Shown: positions 1 through 7,739 of the stretch, piece by piece
Numbering within the stretch: position 1 is the first letter of the stretch
Layout of the letters: the number at the start of each line of letters is the position of its first letter
Assembly (NCBI GenBank): GCA_035388825.1
Contig: DAOOQQ010000007.1
Location: 1-64,000 of the forward strand
Direction: 5' to 3'
Length of the DNA: 64,000 nucleotides
Origin: MWAR01 sp035388825
GTDB lineage: Bacteria > Muiribacteriota > Ozemobacteria > Ozemobacterales > Ozemobacteraceae
Made by a program: the position numbers and the translations under genes
Notes under the pieces: generated by a model
Seen by the model: the letters and a program-made list of their open reading frames with translations, nothing else
What the model was told of the DNA's origin: nothing
The model's database searches: none

Positions 1-1383
1 GTCTTCTATCTCGACCGGCTCGGGGGGTTCTTCCTGGCCGTTCTCGTTCTCATCGGTGGTGCCGTCCTGCTCAACGTCGCGGGCCAGCTCCGGACAGCCG
101 CCGCCGGCGGCAGTCAGCCGGCAGCCGCGTCGGCAGCTCATGGCGGCAACGTGCCCTTCTCGGTTTCCCTGGGGCTCACCCTGTTGTTCCTGCTCTTCAT
201 GATGCTGGGCCTCTGCTCGCGCAACCTCGGTCTGATCTGGGTCTGCGTCGAAGGCACGACGATGGTCTCGGCCCTGTTGATCGGCTTCGAGCACCAGCGC
301 ACCGCCCTCGAGGCCGCCTGGAAATACATCATCCTCTGCACCGTCGGCCTCTCCTTCTCGCTGCTCGGCCTCATCCTGCTCGTGTTCGCGGCCGATATCG
401 CCGGCGCCGTTCCGACCCTCGACCCGGTCGGTCTCGCGGTGCTCGCGCCGCAGCTCCCCCCCACGCTGCTCAAGCTGGCCTTCCTGCTGATCCTGGTCGG
501 CTTCGGCACCAAGGCGGGCTTCGCGCCGCTCCATTCCTGGCTGCCCGACGCTCATTCCCAGGCCCCGGCCCCCACGAGCGCCCTCCTCTCGGCCGTGCTG
601 CTCAACTGCTCGGTCTACGCCATCATCCGCGCGGCCGGCGTTTTGAGTGCCGCAGGCCTCGGCGGGGAAGTGCGATCGGGGCTTCTGCTGTTCGGCTTCC
701 TCTCCGTCGCTCTCGCCGCGCTGTTCCTGCTGGTTCAGCATGATCTCAAGCGCATGCTTGCCTATTCCAGCATCGAGCACATCGGGCTCATCACCCTGGG
801 AATCGGCATCGGAACCCCGCTTTCCGTGTTCGCCGCCCTGGTTCACACCATCACCCACTCGCTTTCGAAAGCTCTCGCCTTTCTCTCGGCAGGAGAACTG
901 GTCCGCGAGGCCCACTCTCACGAGATGAACCGCATGCTCGGCATGCTCCGCCGCCGTCCCGCCGCCGCTTCAGGCTTCGGGGTCGCCATGACCGGCCTTG
1001 CCGGGATGCCGCCCTGGCCGATCTTCGCCAGCGAGCTGCTCCTCGTCTGGGCCGCCCTCGCCGCCGGCCGGGTCTGGCTCGCGATCGGGCTGCTCCTGCT
1101 GCTGGCGACCGCATTCACCGGCCTTCTCTACCATACCGTCCGGGTCGTCTTCGGCGACGACCCCTTCCACCACTGGCATCACCACAAGGACGGGACCGGT
1201 CATCACGCCGAACCCGAAGTGCCCGACCGCGTTCCGGTGAAACGCGAATCCGGTCTTGTCTGGCGCGATCTTTCGATCGCCGTTCTCGTTTTCATGGTCA
1301 CGACGACCCCGCTTCTGCTGCTGACGCCCGTCGCAGGCGTCATCCGCGCCGTGGCGGCGGTGATCCCGGGAGGTGCCCAATGA
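1..1383 (+). CDS. HyfF-like proton-translocating membrane subunit of a group 4 hydrogenase-type complex (5' partial)
   Basis: The reading frame is open from the first base, so the gene starts upstream of the window and at least 460 residues are visible. It is a polytopic membrane protein of the NuoL/M/N / MrpA-D antiporter family (Proton_antipo_M). Family marks include the stretch around GFGTKAGFAPLHSWLPDAH and the segment LAYSSIEHIG, both typical of proton-channel subunits. The next gene overlaps its stop by four bases and encodes a NuoC-NuoD-like hydrogenase subunit, so this is best read as the HyfF-type subunit of an energy-converting hydrogenase or formate hydrogenlyase-like complex. A His-rich cytoplasmic loop (HHWHHHKDG) lies near the C-terminus. 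NuoN/NuoM of complex I is the alternative, but the downstream gene order argues against it. Confidence 0.85.
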   Translation, partial: VFYLDRLGGFFLAVLVLIGGAVLLNVAGQLRTAAAGGSQPAAASAAHGGNVPFSVSLGLTLLFLLFMMLGLCSRNLGLIWVCVEGTTMVSALLIGFEHQRTALEAAWKYIILCTVGLSFSLLGLILLVFAADIAGAVPTLDPVGLAVLAPQLPPTLLKLAFLLILVGFGTKAGFAPLHSWLPDAHSQAPAPTSALLSAVLLNCSVYAIIRAAGVLSAAGLGGEVRSGLLLFGFLSVALAALFLLVQHDLKRMLAYSSIEHIGLITLGIGIGTPLSVFAALVHTITHSLSKALAFLSAGELVREAHSHEMNRMLGMLRRRPAAASGFGVAMTGLAGMPPWPIFASELLLVWAALAAGRVWLAIGLLLLLATAFTGLLYHTVRVVFGDDPFHHWHHHKDGTGHHAEPEVPDRVPVKRESGLVWRDLSIAVLVFMVTTTPLLLLTPVAGVIRAVAAVIPGGAQ

Positions 1384-2951
1384 GCAGGCTCGAATCCTTC
1401 CTTGCCGGATGGCGGCTCACGCCCGATGCCGGTTCTCCGCAGAACTGTATAACGGCAGATATTGAACTCGACCGTCTCCTCGAGGTCGCCGCTGCCGCGA
1501 AGCGCGACCACGCTGCCGCCCTGGCGATGCTCACGGCCCTGGATCTGCATCCCCAGACGCCCCGGTTCCGGCTCGTGCTCGTGCTCCATGTGCCCGGCGA
1601 GCCCCGGTATCTGGTGCTCCGGGCCCCCGTGATCGCCGAAAAACCCGAGTTCCCGAGCCTCACGGCGATCTTTGCCAACGCGAACTGGCCCGAACGCGAG
1701 ATCCGCGACATGTTCGGCCTCCACCCGACCGGCCATCCCGACCCCCGGCCCCTCGTCTGGAAAGGCGGCTGGCCGCGCGACCTCGCCCCCCTGCGCAAGG
1801 ATGTCCGGCTCGATCGCGCGTATCCTGTCGAACGGACCCTGTTCCCTCCCCCGCCCGTCGAGGGCGAGGGCGTCTGCGAGGTGCCGGTCGGGCCGATCCA
1901 CGCCGGTATCATCGAGCCCGGCCATTTCCGCATCCAGGTCGTCGGCGACACGGTCCTGACGCTCGATGCCCAGATGTTCTACTGCCATCGCGGAATCGAA
2001 AAGATGGCCGAGGGGCGCAATATCTCCTCGGCCCTGCTGCTTGCCGAGCGCCAGTGCGGAACCTGTTCCGTCAGCAACGCCCTGAGCTACTGCCTCGCCG
2101 TGGAACGGGCCGCCGGCACGACGGTTCCCGCCCGGGCCCGCTCGCTCCGGCTCGTCGTGGCCGAACTCGAGCGGATCTACAACCACGTCAACGATATCGC
2201 CGCGATCCCCGGCGGCGTGGGCTTCGCCTTCCTCGGCCAGCAGGGGCTGCGGGTGAAGGAGGAGATGCAGCGCCGGCTGCGCGGCCTGTGCGGCCACCGG
2301 TTCCTCCGCAACGTGCTCGTTCCCGGCGGGATGCGCCAGGACTTTTCCGATGCCGATATCCAGCGGGTCACCGAGGAGTTCGAGGGGCTCTGGAAGGATT
2401 TGCGCAAGCCCGTCGGCATCGCCCTCGATCACAGCATCTTCCTCGATCGGGGCGAAACGACGGGGTACCTCACGACGAAAAACGCGGTCGCCCTGCGCGC
2501 CGTCGGCCACGCCGCGCGGGCGTCAAATATAGCGGCCGATACACGTCTGGATCACCCCTACGATGGATACGCCGAGCTGGGCAGTTGGAAGATCCCGACA
2601 CGGCCGGAAGGCGACGTGATGGCCCGGTTCCGGCAGCGGATCGCCGAGCTCGATCAGTCGTTTGAGATGCTTCGCCAGACGGTGAAGCAGCTTCCCGCCG
2701 GGCCCGTGCGCGCCGATATCGCACGGCCCCGCGCCGGCTCCTGGGGGCTCGGTGCCTCCGAATCGGCGCGTGGCGAAAACCTCCTTCTGATCCGGTTCGC
2801 CGAGGGAGGCACGATCGACCGGTATGCCGTGCGCACGGCCTCCTACTGCAACTGGCCCTGCATCCCGACCACGGTTCGCGGAAACATCGTTCCGGATTTT
2901 CCGCTGATCAACAAGAGTTTCGAGCTCTGCTACGCGGACGTGGACCGCTGA
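1380..2951 (+). CDS. HycE/HyfG-like large subunit (NuoC-NuoD fusion) with an incomplete NiFe site
   Basis: The 523-residue protein fuses an N-terminal NuoC-like 30-kDa domain (about 1-150, signature WPEREIRDMFGL near 103-114) to a NuoD / NiFe-hydrogenase large-subunit domain. That order is typical of HycE/HyfG in group 4 hydrogenases. The N-terminal NiFe motif is partly kept: Cys226 and Cys229 (ERQCGTC), but the usual following His is Asn233. At the C-terminus the DPCxxC position reads ELCYADVDR, keeping Cys517 but with Asp520 in place of the second, bridging Cys. The ending resembles NuoD (GEVDR-type). There is no C-terminal extension for a maturation protease. It may be a hydrogenase-related complex without a standard NiFe centre. 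It overlaps the upstream gene by ATGA. Confidence 0.85.
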   Translation: MSRLESFLAGWRLTPDAGSPQNCITADIELDRLLEVAAAAKRDHAAALAMLTALDLHPQTPRFRLVLVLHVPGEPRYLVLRAPVIAEKPEFPSLTAIFANANWPEREIRDMFGLHPTGHPDPRPLVWKGGWPRDLAPLRKDVRLDRAYPVERTLFPPPPVEGEGVCEVPVGPIHAGIIEPGHFRIQVVGDTVLTLDAQMFYCHRGIEKMAEGRNISSALLLAERQCGTCSVSNALSYCLAVERAAGTTVPARARSLRLVVAELERIYNHVNDIAAIPGGVGFAFLGQQGLRVKEEMQRRLRGLCGHRFLRNVLVPGGMRQDFSDADIQRVTEEFEGLWKDLRKPVGIALDHSIFLDRGETTGYLTTKNAVALRAVGHAARASNIAADTRLDHPYDGYAELGSWKIPTRPEGDVMARFRQRIAELDQSFEMLRQTVKQLPAGPVRADIARPRAGSWGLGASESARGENLLLIRFAEGGTIDRYAVRTASYCNWPCIPTTVRGNIVPDFPLINKSFELCYADVDR

Positions 2952-2961
2952 GGACGAAGCG

Positions 2962-3291
2962 ATGTTCAAACAGCTCTGGATTGCGTTGACGAATCGGAAT
3001 GTCGTGGGACAGCCGGACACGGCTCCCTCGCCCCGTCTGAACATGACGGGACGCCCGGCGGTCGAGGCCGGCCGCTGTACCGCCTGCGGCGCCTGCGCCG
3101 ATGCCTGCCCGACCGGCGCCCTCCGCAAGGGAAGCCCCGTCCCCGGCTTCGCCCCGGGCAGGTGTCTGGGCTGTGCCCGGTGCGTAGAGGCCTGTACCCC
3201 CGCCTGTCTCGCGTTTGCCCCGGTTTCCGACACCTGGGCGCTCGGGGCTGCCGACGAGTGGCAGCCGCTCCGGACACGGGAGGTGAAGTGA
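2962..3291 (+). CDS. HycF/HyfH-like two-cluster [4Fe-4S] ferredoxin subunit
   Basis: This 109-residue protein carries two bacterial-type 4Fe-4S motifs, CTACGACADACP and CLGCARCVEAC, in the middle of the chain. It corresponds to the NuoI/HycF/HyfH electron-wire subunit linking an electron donor to the small subunit. It starts 10 bases after the large-subunit gene and ends one base before the small-subunit gene, so it belongs to the same operon. The N-terminal 35 residues and the C-terminal tail are unique to it and show no motif. The cluster spacing is canonical for both sites, so both clusters should assemble. Confidence 0.88.
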   Translation: MFKQLWIALTNRNVVGQPDTAPSPRLNMTGRPAVEAGRCTACGACADACPTGALRKGSPVPGFAPGRCLGCARCVEACTPACLAFAPVSDTWALGAADEWQPLRTREVK

Positions 3292-3292
3292 C

Positions 3293-3775
3293 ATGGCCGT
3301 GCATCTCGAAAAGATCGAATTCCCGCTGCCGGCGGATCCCGTCGACCCCGAGGGATTGAAGGGCCTGCTGGGATCGCTGCACTTCCGGCATCTCGATGTC
3401 GGCTCGTGCAATGCCTGCGACAACGAGCTGATCGCCCTGGGCGGGCCGCATTACGACATGCAACGCCTGGGCATCGACTGCGTCGCCTCGCCGCGGCACG
3501 CCGACGTGCTGATGCTGACCGGCCCCGTCTGCCGCAACTCCCTCGCCGCGGTTTACGAGACCTACTCCGGCACGCCGCTGCCCCGTCTCGTGGTTGCCGT
3601 GGGAAACTGCGCCTGTTCCGGCGGCCTCTTCGCCGGGAGTTACGCCGTGTTCGACGGGGCCCGGGAGGTCGTGAGCGTTGCCATCAGCATCCCCGGCTGC
3701 CCGCCGGCACCCGAGGAAATTCTCGCCGCGCTGACGAACGGTCTGCGCGCCTACACGGATCTGGCGAAAAAATAA
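3293..3775 (+). CDS. HycG/HyfI-like small subunit (NuoB family)
   Basis: This 160-residue NuoB-family protein carries the proximal [4Fe-4S] cluster next to the large-subunit active site. Ligand motifs are GSCNACDNE, VGNCACSGG and PGCPPAPEE, matching the Cys pattern of HycG/HyfI. The PGCPP motif is the standard C-terminal signature. It lies two bases after the ferredoxin gene and is the last gene of the operon, ending at a strong hairpin. No nickel insertion or protease genes follow, so any maturation genes are outside the window. Confidence 0.88.
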   Translation: MAVHLEKIEFPLPADPVDPEGLKGLLGSLHFRHLDVGSCNACDNELIALGGPHYDMQRLGIDCVASPRHADVLMLTGPVCRNSLAAVYETYSGTPLPRLVVAVGNCACSGGLFAGSYAVFDGAREVVSVAISIPGCPPAPEEILAALTNGLRAYTDLAKK

Positions 3776-3792
3776 TATCGTTTATATAAATA

Positions 3793-3820
3793 AACCGGGC
3801 GCCCCGAAGGGCGCCCGGTT
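3793..3820. terminator. Bidirectional intrinsic terminator
   Basis: A perfect 10-bp GC stem (3795-3804 with 3809-3818, loop CGAA), extended by AA/TT, sits between the converging hydrogenase operon and the deaminase-CYTH gene. On the minus strand it is followed by an AT-rich tract (TTTATTTATA), so it should terminate that gene. The plus-strand T-tract is weaker. Confidence 0.8.
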
Positions 3821-3833
3821 CGTGTTTCTGTGG

Positions 3834-5810
3834 TTACTTTTTGAGGGCCAGATCGATGTAATCCGTCGTGACGGTCGGCCGGTCCTTGACGCCGAGGACG
3901 TCGAGCAGTTCGGCGATGATCTTCGCCTTGCTCTCGGCATCCTGGCGGCTCCAGGTGCGGCTCTTGACTTCGAGGAAGTTGCCGATGGCCGGCTTCTTCA
4001 TCGTGTCGACGTTGATGAAGAACTCGGTATCCTTGAAATGCACGAGATACCGCAGGCGGTCCTTCTGGATCTCGGTCTCGTCCTTCGGCTGGAAATACTC
4101 GCGGTAGAAGCGGAGCGAGTTGTTCGCCGGGGCGAGATACCGGCTGCGGGAGAGCAGCACGGCGGACGGATACTTGTTCTCGCGATCCTGGCCGAGCAGC
4201 GTCAGACGTGCACGGACCTGGCTCACCTGGCCCTTCTCGTCGACGAACTCGTCTTCGCGGTACCGGATGCGGCCCTGAGTGGAATCCTCGAAGTCGAAAT
4301 ACGTGTCGAACTGGCGGTAATGGCGTTTCCGCTCGATTTCGATCTCGCCCTTCTCGAGGGCGGCGACGATCGGGGCGGTCTCGTCGACCTTCACCTTCAC
4401 CTGGACCTCGAAGCTCTCCTCCTCCATGGCGCCGCCGATCGCGACCAGCTTCGACAGAACAGACTGTTCGCGCTTGGCCAGGAAGGCGTCGATCCTGGCT
4501 GCGAAGCCGGCGGCTTCGGCGATGAGAGCCTTCTCGTCGAGAGTCAGCACCTTCCGGTCACGCATCAGCCACTTGCCGTTCACCATCGAGTCGGTGACGT
4601 CGGTCGACTTGGTCGCGTAGACGATCTGGGAGTAAATGCAGGTCTCGTCGCGGTTGAAGCGAGGCTGGTTGTGGAGCGGATGAATATCGACGAGTATCAT
4701 ATCTGCCCGTTTGCCGGGGATCAGGGAGCCGGTGATCGAGTCGATGTGGAGAGCGCGTGCGCCGAGGCGGGTGGCCATCAGTACGACGCTGCGGGCCGGA
4801 AGCGCCGTCGGGTCGAGGGTGGACAGCTTGGCCAGGAAGCTCGCGAGGCGCATTTCCTCGAACATGTCGAGATCGTTGTTCGAGGCGGGGCCGTCGGTGC
4901 CGAGGCCGACCGAGACGCCCAGTTCGAGCATCCGCTTGGTGGGGGCCGCGCCCGAGGCCAGCTTCATGTTCGAGGAGGGGTTGTGGATCGCCCCGACCCG
5001 GTGCTTGGCCATCTCGCGCATCTCGCCCTCGTCGATGTAGACGCAGTGGGCCGCGATCGCCTTGGTGTCGAGGAGGTTCTGTTTGCGGAAGTAGGGGATG
5101 CCGGGCATGCCGTACTGCGCGCGAAGCCCGTCGACTTCCTGCGAGGTTTCCGAAAGGTGCGTGTGCAGGGGAATGTCGAACTCCATCGCGATCGCCGCGC
5201 AGGCCTTGAGCAGCTCGGGCGTCGTGGTGTACGGCGCATGCGGGGCGATGGCGGGCACGATCAGCGGATGCCCCTTCCATTTCTGGACGAAGGTGCGGGT
5301 GTAGTTGAGCGCGTCATCGTAGGACGGGGCGTCGGGGGCCGGGAACTTGAGCACCGACTCGCCGCACACCGCGCGCAGACCGGCATCAGCCGTGGCCTTG
5401 GCGACCTCGTCCTCGAAGTAATACATGTCGGCGAAGCAGGTGGTGCCGCTGCGGATCATCTCGGCGCAGGCGATCTTCGTGCCGAGCGAGACGAACTCGG
5501 GCGTCACGAACTCGCGTTCGACCGGCATCATGTACCCCATCAGCCATACGTCGAGGCGCAGATCGTCGGCCAGGCCGCGCAGGAGCGTCATCGGAACGTG
5601 CGTGTGGGCGTTGATCAGGCCGGGCATCAGCACGCGGCCGCCGCAATCGATCGTTTCCTTGCCGGTGTACTCCTGCCGGATCTGGGCTTCAGCGCCGACC
5701 GCCGCGATCGTTTCGCCGTTCACGGCCAGAGCGCCTTTCGTGTACTGCGTGAACTCCTGATCCATGGTCAGGATGTGGGCATTCGTGAAGAGAACGTCTA
5801 CCTGTTTCAT
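3834..5810 (-). CDS. Amidohydrolase (MtaD/SsnA-like deaminase) fused to a C-terminal CYTH domain
   Basis: Residues 1 to about 440 are a TRZ/ATZ-type metal-dependent amidohydrolase related to S-adenosylhomocysteine/5'-methylthioadenosine deaminase. Metal-site motifs are visible: NAHTH (His69, His71), HTHLSE (216-218), His255 and LGTDGPASNN (Asp306). Residues from about 465 to 658 form a CYTH-type domain (class IV cyclase / triphosphatase fold), starting with the strand FEVQVKVKV, where Gln takes the place of the second Glu of the usual ExExK. The two domains are in one uninterrupted frame. The start at 5810 has a GGAAGG motif 4 bases upstream, and an in-frame ATG at 5822 is possible. It is monocistronic with its own sigma-70 promoter. 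The deaminase call is good, but the substrate is not proven. Confidence 0.85.
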   Translation of the reverse strand: MKQVDVLFTNAHILTMDQEFTQYTKGALAVNGETIAAVGAEAQIRQEYTGKETIDCGGRVLMPGLINAHTHVPMTLLRGLADDLRLDVWLMGYMMPVEREFVTPEFVSLGTKIACAEMIRSGTTCFADMYYFEDEVAKATADAGLRAVCGESVLKFPAPDAPSYDDALNYTRTFVQKWKGHPLIVPAIAPHAPYTTTPELLKACAAIAMEFDIPLHTHLSETSQEVDGLRAQYGMPGIPYFRKQNLLDTKAIAAHCVYIDEGEMREMAKHRVGAIHNPSSNMKLASGAAPTKRMLELGVSVGLGTDGPASNNDLDMFEEMRLASFLAKLSTLDPTALPARSVVLMATRLGARALHIDSITGSLIPGKRADMILVDIHPLHNQPRFNRDETCIYSQIVYATKSTDVTDSMVNGKWLMRDRKVLTLDEKALIAEAAGFAARIDAFLAKREQSVLSKLVAIGGAMEEESFEVQVKVKVDETAPIVAALEKGEIEIERKRHYRQFDTYFDFEDSTQGRIRYREDEFVDEKGQVSQVRARLTLLGQDRENKYPSAVLLSRSRYLAPANNSLRFYREYFQPKDETEIQKDRLRYLVHFKDTEFFINVDTMKKPAIGNFLEVKSRTWSRQDAESKAKIIAELLDVLGVKDRPTVTTDYIDLALKK

Positions 5811-5872
5811 CGTGCCTTCCATCGCCTTTCTGTCATCGAATTTCCGGGTATGGCCCGGCACCTGTTCAGCGT

Positions 5873-5901
5873 ATTGTACCATGCGTCGATTTCCGCGCCA
5901 A
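5873..5901 (-). promoter_or_regulatory. Sigma-70-type promoter for the deaminase-CYTH gene
   Basis: On the minus strand a -35 TTGGCG (5896-5901) and a -10 TACAAT (5873-5878) are separated by 17 bp. The predicted transcript starts near 5866, about 55 bases before the ATG. Confidence 0.55.
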
Positions 5902-5929
5902 TCATCCGATGAAAATCTGCGAAAAGAAA

Positions 5930-5955
5930 CGAGCCGGAAGCATGGTTCCGGCTCG
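5930..5955 (-). terminator. Intrinsic terminator of the lipoprotein gene
   Basis: A perfect 10-bp stem (5930-5939 with 5946-5955, 6-base loop) is followed on the minus strand by a T-rich tract (TTTCTTTT). It lies 26 bases past the stop of the gene at 5981. Confidence 0.8.
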
Positions 5956-5980
5956 TCTGCGAGAGGCGTTTTCGGACGTT

Positions 5981-7486
5981 TCAGTCCTGGGGTGCGGGGG
6001 GGACCTCTCCCGGAGCGGCTTCGCCGTGGCCGGTTCCGGCAGACGGGGCCGATACGGCGGTTCCCGCTTCGGGCACCTCGAAATCGAGTTTTTCCGGGGC
6101 TTTCGCACGGATCAGGAGGGCGATCGCCTTGAGCTGTTCTTCGGAAAGGGTGAGCGCGGCTTTCTCGGCGACGTGCCGGACGGCTTCCTTCAGCTCCTCG
6201 AGAATCCGGTTCTGGTGCCGGACGAGGCCCGCCGGTTCGAAGCCGGAGGCGCCGCCCGCGGCCGACACCTTGGTCAGGCCGTCGGCGGATGCGGACTCGA
6301 TCAGGCCGGGGGGCTGCATGTCGAACACTTCGTCGATGAGGTCCTGGGTGAATCCCAGGGAAGCGAGGATCGTTCCCAGAGAGTGGGTGAACTCGGCCAT
6401 CTGCCCGGAGCGGGGGTCGAACACGGCCCGGATATCGGCCGGCGTGCTGGCGAGATCCAGTTGGCCACGCATTTTATCGATCAGTTGATAGAATCCCGCG
6501 TATTCGGTGCGGGATTTTTCACCGACGAGCGTCGTGACCGCATCGGCAACCAGGGCGAGGGTGGTGTGCTTGGTTTCGCGCAGGCGGGTCGCTGCGAACT
6601 CGGAACCGGCCGCATCGCTTTCCCCGAGGCCGGGGAGAAGCTTCTCGATGGGCTGATGGAGGAAAGCGTTTTCGAACTCGTCAAGGGCGCTCAGATCCTC
6701 GCTCGTGAAACCGAGCCCGCGGGCCTGTTCCTCGAGCTTCCGAAGGTAGACCAGACGCGCCTCTTCCGCGCTGATTTCCCCGTTCTCGACGGCTTCGATC
6801 ATACTCTGGTGGAGATTGAATGCCGCTTCGGAAAGCTCCTTGAACCGCTCGCCGAACTTGAGGCGGCGGGCCTCGTCCATCGCCAACAGCGACTGAACGA
6901 TGGGGCCAAGCTGTCCATCGAAGCGTGTCAGCGTCTCCTCGGGAACGAGGGCCGTCAGTTCCCCGAGACTGATTTCATCCGCCTTCCCGAACCGGCCCAG
7001 CTCCCGAACGATCTTCGCCTGGATGCGGCTTTCCGGATCCATCGTCGGGGCTCTCACGACGGCGCCCTGCTTCAGACCCGGAACGACGCATTCCGCCGTT
7101 TCCCCGTTCCTGAAGGCCTGAACGATCAGATTCCGGGCCGGAAGGGCTGGAACGGCATACGAAATCTGGTAGTAGCCGCGATCATCCGATTGACCGGTTC
7201 CCAGAACCTGCTCGGAGCCGTTCTCGGGATCGAGGGCATACAGGGTGACGCGGGCGTCAGCGAACGGTTCCGACAGCGTGGATGCGATGCGGGCGCGCAG
7301 GCTTCTGGCAACCGAATCCCGACTCACATACCCTTCCACGCCGCCTCGGACCGTGGGCGCAGGCAGAAGGCCGGCCGGGTTCGCGCCGCCGTCGCTGCTG
7401 CTGCCGCAGCCGCTGAAAACCATCGAACAACAGAATGCCGACAGGAACGCGAAATACCGCAGTTCGCTGCGTTGCGTGTGCTTCAT
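5981..7486 (-). CDS. Probable lipoprotein with a carboxypeptidase-regulatory-like domain; function unknown
   Basis: The 501-residue protein begins with a signal peptide ending in FSGC (Cys27), a lipobox-like site. A region near 40-120 (pattern VEGYVS..ARVTLYALDPENG..DDRGYYQIS) resembles the CarboxypepD_reg / transthyretin-like beta sandwich often found in surface proteins. The remaining 350 residues are mostly helical and unrecognised, with a Gly/Pro/Ala-rich C-terminus. The start was chosen at 7486 because AGGAGG lies 7 bases upstream; the open frame extends further upstream but lacks a better site. It is monocistronic and divergent from the outer-membrane barrel gene across about 250 bp. 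An envelope role is likely, with no specific function visible. Confidence 0.7.
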   Translation of the reverse strand: MKHTQRSELRYFAFLSAFCCSMVFSGCGSSSDGGANPAGLLPAPTVRGGVEGYVSRDSVARSLRARIASTLSEPFADARVTLYALDPENGSEQVLGTGQSDDRGYYQISYAVPALPARNLIVQAFRNGETAECVVPGLKQGAVVRAPTMDPESRIQAKIVRELGRFGKADEISLGELTALVPEETLTRFDGQLGPIVQSLLAMDEARRLKFGERFKELSEAAFNLHQSMIEAVENGEISAEEARLVYLRKLEEQARGLGFTSEDLSALDEFENAFLHQPIEKLLPGLGESDAAGSEFAATRLRETKHTTLALVADAVTTLVGEKSRTEYAGFYQLIDKMRGQLDLASTPADIRAVFDPRSGQMAEFTHSLGTILASLGFTQDLIDEVFDMQPPGLIESASADGLTKVSAAGGASGFEPAGLVRHQNRILEELKEAVRHVAEKAALTLSEEQLKAIALLIRAKAPEKLDFEVPEAGTAVSAPSAGTGHGEAAPGEVPPAPQD

Positions 7487-7739
7487 GAAACCGCCTCCTG
7501 ATTCGTGCCGATGGGAAGGGGGTTCCCTCCGTGGCATCATGTATACAGTCTCTATCGGCAAACGGGGCGGCATTGTGAAATCGGCGAAATCGCCGAGCGC
7601 GGGAAGAAATTGTCGAACCGTGTCGGGCGGGCGCGGTTGCATGCTATGCTCGAGCCGGTGAGAGCGGGGGCTGACCCTGCCGGTATTGAAATTGCTTTCA
7701 GAATGAGATGCGATCATTCGCCGGATAAAGGGGGATACG

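Noticed and set aside
2839..2870. CNWPC in the hydrogenase-like large subunit as the C-terminal metal motif
   Set aside because: It has the wrong spacing (CxxxC) and lies about 40 residues before the true ligand region at the C-terminus, where only Cys517 aligns with a NiFe cysteine.
3822..5912. Plus-strand open frame of 696 codons
   Set aside because: It is antisense to the deaminase-CYTH gene, which has clear motifs, SD, promoter and terminator.
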